A stretch of DNA of 64,000 nucleotides, from assembly GCF_003144325.1 (NCBI RefSeq), contig NZ_PENS01000007.1, forward strand, positions 62,001-126,000. The letters run 5' to 3'. Positions 58,020-64,000 of this stretch are shown here, piece after piece. The first letter of the stretch is position 1, and every line of letters starts with the position of its first letter. This stretch comes from Proteus terrae (GTDB lineage Bacteria > Pseudomonadota > Gammaproteobacteria > Enterobacterales > Enterobacteriaceae). The position numbers and the translations under genes are program-made. The notes under the pieces were generated by a model. It made no database searches and was not told where the DNA came from. It worked only from the letters and a program-made list of their open reading frames with translations.

Positions 58020-59024
58020 ATGAACCCTTTTTATCAAAAATCATTCTTACGTTTACTTGATTTTTCACCTGCTGAAATTCAACAGCTGCTTACATTGTCA
58101 GCTCAATTGAAAAAAGCAAAAAAATCAGGTCAAGAAAATCAATATCTTACTGGAAAAAATATCGCACTGATTTTTGAAAAAGACTCAACACGTACCCGTT
58201 GCGCATTTGAAGTCGCTGCATTTGATCAAGGCGCAAGAGTGACTTATTTAGGAGGCGGAAGCCAAATTGGACATAAAGAATCGATAAAAGATACCGCGCG
58301 TGTATTAGGCCGTATGTACGATGGCATTCAGTATCGGGGCTACGGACAAAAAACGGTAGATGCACTTGCACAATATTCAGGTGTACCTGTTTGGAATGGT
58401 TTAACCAATGAATTTCACCCAACACAATTATTAGCTGATTTACTGACTATCGCAGAACATCAAACTAAACCATTATCAGAAACGGTATTTGCTTACCTTG
58501 GTGATGCTCGTAACAACATGGGAAATACCATGCTGGAAGCAGCAGCATTAACAGGAATGGATTTACGTTTAGTTGCACCTAAAGCATGTTGGCCTGAAGC
58601 AGGTTTAGTTGCTCAATGCCAAGAGATTGCCAAGAAAAATGGTGGAAATATCACGCTAACTGAAAATGTAGCTGAAGGCGTTAAAAATGCTGATTTTCTT
58701 TACACTGATGTGTGGGTTTCTATGGGCGAACCTAAAGAGGTGTGGAAAGAGCGTATTGCTTTACTTAAGCCTTATCAGGTCAATATGGGTGTTATAAAAT
58801 TAACCGGAAATCCAGAAGTCAAATTCCTTCACTGTTTACCCGCTTTTCATGATGAAGAAACAACGATGGGTAAAGCATTAGCTGAAGAATTTAATCTCTA
58901 TGGTGGCTTTGAAGTTACTGATGAGGTTTTTGAATCAAAACACAGCATTGTGTTTGATGAAGCAGAAAATCGTCTTCACACCATAAAAGCGGTGATGGTC
59001 GCTACCCTTGCAAATCCATTCTAA
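58020..59024 (+). CDS. argF: Ornithine carbamoyltransferase
   Basis: The 334-residue enzyme makes citrulline from ornithine and carbamoyl phosphate in arginine synthesis. Carbamoyl-phosphate motif STRTRCAFE near 55-63, the FHPTQLLAD segment near 133-141, and the ornithine/catalytic [11 protein letters not shown] near 271-281. The length equals that of E. coli ArgI/ArgF (334). Controlled by the ARG boxes directly upstream. Confidence 0.96.
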   Translation: MNPFYQKSFLRLLDFSPAEIQQLLTLSAQLKKAKKSGQENQYLTGKNIALIFEKDSTRTRCAFEVAAFDQGARVTYLGGGSQIGHKESIKDTARVLGRMYDGIQYRGYGQKTVDALAQYSGVPVWNGLTNEFHPTQLLADLLTIAEHQTKPLSETVFAYLGDARNNMGNTMLEAAALTGMDLRLVAPKACWPEAGLVAQCQEIAKKNGGNITLTENVAEGVKNADFLYTDVWVSMGEPKEVWKERIALLKPYQVNMGVIKLTGNPEVKFLHCLPAFHDEETTMGKALAEEFNLYGGFEVTDEVFESKHSIVFDEAENRLHTIKAVMVATLANPF

Positions 59025-59040
59025 AATACATAATCATGCA

Positions 59041-59078
59041 AAACACCTATTTTTTATTTATAAAAAAATAGGTGTTTT
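59041..59078 (+). terminator. argF terminator
   Basis: AAACACCTATTTTTT pairs with AAAAAAATAGGTGTTT; the second arm is followed by T-rich sequence. Confidence 0.88.
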
Positions 59079-59139
59079 CTTCGTTTTATCTCAAGCTTAT
59101 TGATTTTTAAATTAAAAAAATTTTTTTTGCAAAAAATAA

Positions 59140-59155
59140 AAGCAAACGCTTGCGT
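59140..59155 (+). promoter_or_regulatory. PurR-type operator over the pyrL-pyrBI -35 region
   Basis: AAGCAAACGCTTGCGT fits the PurR consensus ANGCAANCGNTTNCNT at every fixed position. It overlaps the likely -35 hexamer, a position suited to repression. Confidence 0.6.
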
Positions 59156-59177
59156 GCAACTCTAAGATGCGTATAAT
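59150..59177 (+). promoter_or_regulatory. Promoter of pyrL-pyrB-pyrI
   Basis: -35 TTGCGT (59150-59155), 16-bp spacer, -10 TATAAT (59172-59177). It stands about 25 bases before the leader-peptide start codon. Confidence 0.8.
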
Positions 59178-59202
59178 GCGCCACAATTTGTCAGGAGGAA
59201 AG

Positions 59203-59373
59203 ATGAAACAGCGCCTATTCCAATTCGTAACAAAAACAAGCACCTTAACTGGTCGCAAGCGCATTCTCTTTTTTCCAATAGCCCAATTTTTTAAAACCCC
59301 TCTTATTGAGGGGTTTTTTTTGGCCTATAAAAAACCATCTACCGCACAATTCATCGCCAAAGGAGAACTCTAA
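59203..59373 (+). CDS. pyrL: pyrBI operon leader peptide PyrL
   Basis: ATG 59203 with AGGAGGAAAG upstream opens a 56-residue peptide that reads through a T-rich pause region (RILFFP) and the attenuator hairpin, ending in TAATG overlapped with the pyrB start. In E. coli the 44-residue PyrL couples translation to transcription: when UTP is low, polymerase pauses in the U-rich stretch, the ribosome catches up and prevents attenuator folding. The same layout is seen here. Confidence 0.85.
   Translation: MKQRLFQFVTKTSTLTGRKRILFFPIAQFFKTPLIEGFFLAYKKPSTAQFIAKGEL
59294..59321 (+). terminator. pyrBI attenuator
   Basis: AACCCCTC/GAGGGGTT stem, 5-base loop and eight T, 52 bases before pyrB, inside the leader-peptide frame. 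Classic UTP-sensitive attenuator. Confidence 0.92.
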
Positions 59374-60308
59374 TGACTAATCCGCTCTACCAAAAGCATA
59401 TTATCTCCATCAATGATCTGGACAGGGAAGATTTGGAGTCTGTTCTTCACGTTGCTAATAAACTCAAACAGCAACCTAATAACGAATTGTTGAAAGACAA
59501 AGTGATTGCGAGCTGTTTTTTTGAAGCATCAACACGTACTCGTTTATCATTTGAGACAGCTATTCACCGCCTAGGTGCATCAGTTGTCGGTTTTTCTGAT
59601 GGAAGCAACACTTCACTGGGTAAAAAAGGTGAAACATTAGCAGATACCATTTCGGTTCTTCGTACTTATGCTGATGCTATTGTTATTCGCCATCCTCAAG
59701 AAGGTGCAGCGCGTTTAGCCTCTGAGTTTGCTGGCGATATTCCAGTACTCAATGCAGGTGATGGTGCAAATCAGCATCCAACTCAGACTTTATTGGACTT
59801 GTTTACCATCCAAGAAACGCAAGACCGATTGGATAATCTCAATATCGCGATGGTCGGTGACTTAAAATATGGCAGAACAGTGCATTCACTGGCACAAGCA
59901 TTGGCGAAATTTAAAGGTAATCATCTCTATTTTATTGCCCCTAAAGTGCTTGCCATGCCAGAACATATTCTTCACTTGCTGGAAGAAAATGGTGTTGAAT
60001 ATAGCCAGCATGAAACAGTAGATGAAGTGATGCCAGAGCTAGATATTCTGTATATGACTCGCGTACAAAAAGAGCGTTTAGACCCATCTGAATACGCAAA
60101 TGTTAAAGCTCAATTTGTTTTAACGAGCGCTGATTTAGTGAATGTAAAAGATAATCTCAAAATCCTACACCCACTACCACGTATCGATGAAATCACGACA
60201 GATGTAGATAAAACACCTTACGCTTACTATTTCCAACAAGCAGGCAACGGTATCTACGCACGTCAGGCATTACTTGCCTTAGTTCTGAATAAAAACTTAG
60301 TTCTTTAA
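59373..60308 (+). CDS. pyrB: Aspartate carbamoyltransferase catalytic subunit
   Basis: The 311 residues equal the E. coli length. Carbamoyl-phosphate loop STRTRLSFE near 53-61, the [10 protein letters not shown] segment near 135-144, and HPLPRIDEI near 266-274. It carries out the first committed step of pyrimidine synthesis as c6r6 complexes with PyrI. Start overlaps the leader stop (TAATG), with AAAGGAGAAC upstream. Confidence 0.97.
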   Translation: MTNPLYQKHIISINDLDREDLESVLHVANKLKQQPNNELLKDKVIASCFFEASTRTRLSFETAIHRLGASVVGFSDGSNTSLGKKGETLADTISVLRTYADAIVIRHPQEGAARLASEFAGDIPVLNAGDGANQHPTQTLLDLFTIQETQDRLDNLNIAMVGDLKYGRTVHSLAQALAKFKGNHLYFIAPKVLAMPEHILHLLEENGVEYSQHETVDEVMPELDILYMTRVQKERLDPSEYANVKAQFVLTSADLVNVKDNLKILHPLPRIDEITTDVDKTPYAYYFQQAGNGIYARQALLALVLNKNLVL

Positions 60309-60321
60309 TAAGGAGCACACC

Positions 60322-60780
60322 ATGACACATGATCACAAACTAAAAGTTGAAGCTATCAAACGTGGGACTGTTATTGATCATATTCCAGCGCAGGTGGGCT
60401 TTAAAATTCTTTCACTGTTTCGCCTAACAGAGACTGATGAAAGAATAACAGTAGGTTTTAATTTACCTTCAGAAAATTTAGGTAAAAAAGACTTAATTAA
60501 AATCGAAAATGTCTTTTTAACCTCTGAGCAAGCAAACCGTTTAGCGATGTATGCGCCTCAAGCAACTGTAAATATCATCGATGATTATCAAGTCGTTAAT
60601 AAGATGGCATTAAGCTTGCCAGAATTGCTTGAAGATGTGGTGCCTTGTCCTAATAGCAACTGTATTAGCCATAACGAGCCAGTACAAAGTAGTTTTCGTG
60701 TCAAAAAACTGGCCTCAGATGTTGTATTAACCTGCAAGTACTGTGAAAAAGAGTTCGAACGCCACGCGGTTATTCGTTAA
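60322..60780 (+). CDS. pyrI: Aspartate carbamoyltransferase regulatory subunit
   Basis: The 152-residue protein has an allosteric nucleotide-binding domain (about 1-100, [20 protein letters not shown]) and a zinc domain with four Cys: CPNSNC near 110-115 and CKYCEKEF near 138-145. It confers CTP/UTP inhibition. Starts 13 bases after pyrB. Confidence 0.96.
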   Translation: MTHDHKLKVEAIKRGTVIDHIPAQVGFKILSLFRLTETDERITVGFNLPSENLGKKDLIKIENVFLTSEQANRLAMYAPQATVNIIDDYQVVNKMALSLPELLEDVVPCPNSNCISHNEPVQSSFRVKKLASDVVLTCKYCEKEFERHAVIR

Positions 60781-60788
60781 TTCTTTTA

Positions 60789-60816
60789 ACTATCTGCTCG
60801 CAAGGGCAGATAGTTT
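60789..60816 (+). terminator. pyrBI operon terminator
   Basis: ACTATCTGC/GCAGATAGT stem, loop of about 8 bases, then TTTT. Confidence 0.85.
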
Positions 60817-61280
60817 TAAAGGCATTTAAATTATGCTCGAGTAATATAATAAAATTTCTAAAGCTACTTTTACTTCAGGTATTAATAGATGTAATCTAAA
60901 ACAGCTACCTATCAAAATAACATCTTCTTTTTCTTTATCGTGATTATTTATAGACATCTATAGATACACTTCTCCCAAAAAGTATAAACTTTTTAAGAAA
61001 AATAGAATAATTACCTATTAAAAGCTTCAAGGCTATTTATATTAAAAATGAAAATAGCATATCCTTTCTTTTTTATGAAAAAATTTACTATAACTTCACC
61101 ACTTTTATGGGCTAAAAATAGCGTCAAACCGCACTACTGCTCTTCATTTATTTTCTTTTTATAATTGCAGACTTTATGATAAAGCCTGACATCTGTCATA
61201 TTGCTAACCTGAAGCGCTGGCTATAATAGCGCCACACTAATCGAATGTTAGCGTTAATCTTATAAAAACAGGAGTTCTAA
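60817..61280. other. Intergenic region before ridA
   Basis: 464 bp with no gene seen. AT-rich in its first 300 bases. A likely ridA promoter has TTGCTA (61201-61206) and TATAAT (61222-61227), spacing 15. The remainder shows no strong hairpin. Confidence 0.5.
61201..61227 (+). promoter_or_regulatory. Likely ridA promoter
   Basis: TTGCTA and TATAAT with a 15-bp spacer, about 54 bases before the ridA ATG. The spacing is short, so the -35 assignment is tentative; the -10 is a perfect hexamer. Confidence 0.5.
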
Positions 61281-61667
61281 ATGTCTTACGAAATTAATAC
61301 CGATAAAGCCCCAGCTGCGATTGGTCCTTATGTACAAGGCGTTGATTTAGGTAACTTAGTGATCACTTCAGGTCAATTACCAGTTGATCCTGCAACCGGT
61401 GAATTTGTTTCTGATAATGCAGCAGAACAAGCTCGTCAATCTTTAGAAAACGTAAAAGCAATCATTGAAAAAGCGGGTTTAACTGTTGCTAATATCATCA
61501 AAACCACTGTTTTCGTAAAAGATTTAAATGATTTCGGTACGATCAATGCTGCTTATGAAGCATTCTTCAAAGAGCATAACGCTGCATTCCCTGCTCGCTC
61601 TTGTGTTGAAGTTGCACGTTTACCAAAAGATGCAAAAGTAGAAATCGAAGTTATCGCTATCCGTTAA
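61281..61667 (+). CDS. ridA: 2-iminobutanoate/2-iminopropanoate deaminase RidA
   Basis: The 128 residues match the family length. Typical motifs are AIGPYVQG near 13-20, SGQLPVDPATGE near 34-45, and the C-terminal PARSCVEVARLPKDA (Arg that binds the substrate carboxylate) near 104-118. It hydrolyses reactive enamines and imines from PLP enzymes such as threonine dehydratase and, of note here, DpaL-type lyases. Confidence 0.96.
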   Translation: MSYEINTDKAPAAIGPYVQGVDLGNLVITSGQLPVDPATGEFVSDNAAEQARQSLENVKAIIEKAGLTVANIIKTTVFVKDLNDFGTINAAYEAFFKEHNAAFPARSCVEVARLPKDAKVEIEVIAIR

Positions 61668-61689
61668 TTTCGTCTCAATAGCAAGCCAT

Positions 61690-61729
61690 AAAAAAGCAAA
61701 GGTCTCTTTATGAGCACTTTGCTTTTTTT
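61690..61729 (+). terminator. ridA terminator
   Basis: AAAAAAGCAAAG pairs with CTTTGCTTTTTT around a loop of about 16 bases; T-run at the end. Confidence 0.8.
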
Positions 61730-61868
61730 ATGTTCTCACTTTTTGATGAATAATTTATCACTTCTGTTTTTGGCACATATTTACAATTCAGCCAATCCCT
61801 CTTGATGCCTGACGTAGCAAAAATACCTTGATGCAGATCAGTTTTAATGAAGATTATTTCCCTTCCAA

Positions 61869-61916
61869 TTACTATATATTGTGCTTTAATACATATCGAC
61901 CTACAACATATAGTAA
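61869..61916 (+). promoter_or_regulatory. Pair of NrdR boxes upstream of nrdD
   Basis: TTACTATATATTGTGC (61869-61884) and CTACAACATATAGTAA (61901-61916) both fit the NrdR box consensus (acaCwAtATaTwGtgt) and start 32 bases apart, three helical turns, which is the usual tandem arrangement. They stand 96-143 bases before the nrdD start. Confidence 0.82.
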
Positions 61917-62011
61917 TTATACACATCTTATCCACAATAAGCCTGAATGCTGTGCCATCACCTGTTTTTATGGGATTTGAGCCTGTGGATAAATAGTTAA
62001 GGAGCAAGATT

Positions 62012-64000
62012 GTGAAAACCATAGTGATAAAACGAGACGGATGTAAAGTCTCTTTTGACCAAACCCGCATCAGCGATGCTATCAAAAGAGCCGCCGTAGC
62101 TTGTGAGATCACTGATGATGATTATTGCGTATCCGTCGCTGAATCTGTTTCACAATCTCTCGCAGGACGTTCGAATGTCGATATCCGTGAGATCCAAGAC
62201 GCCGTAGAAAATCAGCTGATGGCTGGTGAACATAAAGATGTCGCCAGAGCCTATATTGAATACCGTCATGACCGAGATGTTGCTCGTGAGCAACGTGGAA
62301 GACTAACTCAGGAAATCCGAGGTCTTATCGAACAAAGTGATGTCTCTATTCTTCATGAAAATGCGAATAAAGACAGTAAGGTTATCCCTACCCAGCGTGA
62401 TTTACTTGCGGGTATTGTGGCTAAACATTACGCAAAATTGCATATCCTGCCAAGAGATGTGGTACTCGCTCATGAGCGTGGTGAAATTCATTATCATGAT
62501 CTCGATTATTCACCGTTTTTCCCTATGTTTAACTGCATGCTAATTGACCTTAAAGGCATGTTAAACAATGGCTTTAAAATGGGAAATGCGGAAATAGAAC
62601 CCCCTAAATCTATTTCAACAGCAACAGCAGTAACTGCACAAATTATCGCACAAGTGGCAAGCCATATTTATGGCGGTACAACGATAAATCGTATCGATGA
62701 AGTATTAGCGCCGTTTGTAAAATCAAGTTATGACAAACACTATAAAGTAGCGCAAGAGTGGCAAATTGCTGATAAAGAAGCCTATGCAAATGCGCGCACT
62801 GAAAAAGAGTGTTATGACGCATTTCAATCTTTAGAGTATGAAGTTAATACACTGCATACAGCTAATGGGCAAACACCATTTGTCACTTTTGGTTTTGGCC
62901 TTGGTACGTCAAAAGAAGCGCGTTTAATTCAACGATCTATTCTTGAAAATCGTATGGCTGGTTTAGGCAAAAACCGTAAAACAGCTGTTTTCCCTAAACT
63001 CGTTTTTGCCATTAAAGATGGTTTAAACCATAAATTTGGCGATCCTAACTACGATATCAAACAACTTGCACTTGAATGTGCAAGTAAACGCATGTATCCC
63101 GATATCTTAAATTACGATCAAGTTGTTAAGGTAACAGGTTCATTTAAAACGCCAATGGGTTGCCGTAGCTTCTTAGGTGTTTACGAAGAAAATGGTGAGA
63201 TGATCCATGAAGGTCGTAATAACCTCGGTGTTATCAGCCTGAACTTGCCACGTATTGCTATTGAAGCTCAAGGTGATGAAGCGACATTCTGGTCGCTACT
63301 TGACGATCGCCTCGAGTTAGCGAAAAAAGCACTGATGACACGTATTGCTCGTTTAGAAAACGTCAAAGCACGTGTTGCCCCAATCCTTTATATGGAAGGC
63401 GCTTGTGGTGTTCGCTTAAAAGCAGATGATAATGTAGCTGAAATCTTTAAACATGGCAGAGCATCAATCTCATTAGGTTATATCGGTGTTCATGAAACCA
63501 TTAATGCACTGTTTGGTACCCAAAAACACGTTTTTGATGATGAGACCTTAAGAGAAAAAGCTGTCGCAATTATTAATCGTCTGCGTGAAGCAACAGATCA
63601 GTGGAAAACAGAAACTGGCTATGGTTTTAGCCTTTACAGCACACCAAGTGAAAACTTATGTGATCGTTTCTGTCGCTTAGATGCAGCTGAATTCGGTATT
63701 TTACCGGGTGTAACGGATAAAGGTTATTACACCAATAGCTTCCACTTAGATGTTGAGAAGAAAGTAAATCCATACGACAAACTGGATTTTGAAGCGCCTT
63801 ATCCTCCATTAGCCAATGGCGGTTTCATTTGTTACGGCGAATATCCAAACTTACAGCATAACCTTAAAGCGTTAGAAGATGTGTGGGATTACAGCTATAC
63901 CCGCGTTCCTTATTATGGAACAAACACTCCGATTGATGAATGTTATGACTGTGGTTATACCGGTGAATTCTCTTGTACTAGCAAAGGCTTTACTTGCCCA
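62012..64000 (+). CDS. nrdD: Anaerobic ribonucleoside-triphosphate reductase (3' end outside window)
   Basis: The frame is open from GTG 62012 (AAGGAG 7 bases upstream) to the right edge, 663 codons. It starts with an ATP-cone domain (VKTIVIKRDGCKVSFDQTRI) for allosteric control. The body follows E. coli NrdD closely, with NANKDSKVIPTQRDLLAGI and YGGTTINRIDEVLAPF. At the end the first Cys pair of the zinc site (ECYDCGYTGEF) and one further Cys are visible; the glycyl-radical segment lies outside the window. It makes dNTPs without oxygen and needs the activase NrdG. Regulated by the NrdR boxes upstream. Confidence 0.96.
   Translation, partial: MKTIVIKRDGCKVSFDQTRISDAIKRAAVACEITDDDYCVSVAESVSQSLAGRSNVDIREIQDAVENQLMAGEHKDVARAYIEYRHDRDVAREQRGRLTQEIRGLIEQSDVSILHENANKDSKVIPTQRDLLAGIVAKHYAKLHILPRDVVLAHERGEIHYHDLDYSPFFPMFNCMLIDLKGMLNNGFKMGNAEIEPPKSISTATAVTAQIIAQVASHIYGGTTINRIDEVLAPFVKSSYDKHYKVAQEWQIADKEAYANARTEKECYDAFQSLEYEVNTLHTANGQTPFVTFGFGLGTSKEARLIQRSILENRMAGLGKNRKTAVFPKLVFAIKDGLNHKFGDPNYDIKQLALECASKRMYPDILNYDQVVKVTGSFKTPMGCRSFLGVYEENGEMIHEGRNNLGVISLNLPRIAIEAQGDEATFWSLLDDRLELAKKALMTRIARLENVKARVAPILYMEGACGVRLKADDNVAEIFKHGRASISLGYIGVHETINALFGTQKHVFDDETLREKAVAIINRLREATDQWKTETGYGFSLYSTPSENLCDRFCRLDAAEFGILPGVTDKGYYTNSFHLDVEKKVNPYDKLDFEAPYPPLANGGFICYGEYPNLQHNLKALEDVWDYSYTRVPYYGTNTPIDECYDCGYTGEFSCTSKGFTCP

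Overview
The window looks like a chromosome segment of a Proteus-type member of the Morganellaceae. It is AT-rich, and the right-hand gene order (leuX, lptG-lptF, pepA-holC-valS, yjgM, rraB, argF, pyrL-pyrB-pyrI, ridA, nrdD) is the order known around leuX/argI in enteric bacteria. The species cannot be fixed from sequence alone.

Left part (1-9.4 kb). A catabolic locus comes first: a YgeY-type M20 hydrolase (cut by the window edge) and diaminopropionate ammonia-lyase (dpaL) on the minus strand, divergent from a YgeV-like sigma-54 activator. A well-formed -24/-12 promoter precedes dpaL and two TGATAA/TTATCA palindromes lie upstream of it. A four-gene chaperone-usher fimbrial operon (major pilin, chaperone, usher, two-domain tip adhesin) follows.

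Accessory zone (9.5-16.8 kb). It holds a small exported protein that is essentially a free TolA C-terminal domain, a lipoprotein, and a PAAR / papain-like toxin / two-helix membrane immunity module of type VI secretion style. After these come a broken integrase, an SBD-HNH type IV restriction enzyme of the phosphorothioate-DNA type, a frameshifted exported protein, and an IS3-family (IS407-like) element with a nonsense codon in orfA.

Island (16.8-44.3 kb). It sits at the 3' end of leuX (tRNA-Leu, anticodon CAA). It is bounded by roughly 245-bp direct repeats that each contain the tRNA 3' end, the leuX terminator and decayed integrase sequence. The left half has a P4/CP4-like backbone: AlpA, a YfjJ/Gp2-like protein, a YfjP-like GTPase, a WYL regulator, ArdB/KlcA antirestriction and DUF932. 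It also has a separate DNA methylase with a half-size specificity subunit. The right half is a defence block of higher GC: a two-gene Druantia type III system (druH, druE) convergent with a complete EcoKI-like type IA hsdR-hsdM-hsdS operon. Several island genes are broken: the integrase 5' end, a zinc-ribbon gene with an in-frame amber codon, a gene with two A8-to-A7 frameshifts, and a membrane protein gene.

Right part (44.4-64 kb). After leuX comes 1.3 kb with no sizeable gene, holding a 46-bp tandem repeat and an orphan minus-strand terminator. Core genes follow: a serine-hydrolase lipoprotein, LPS export permeases, aminopeptidase A, Pol III chi, ValRS, an acetyltransferase, YhfL, a pirin, RraB, ornithine carbamoyltransferase with two ARG boxes, the pyrimidine operon with leader peptide, attenuator and a PurR-type box over its -35, RidA, and the anaerobic ribonucleotide reductase nrdD (cut by the right edge) behind two NrdR boxes.
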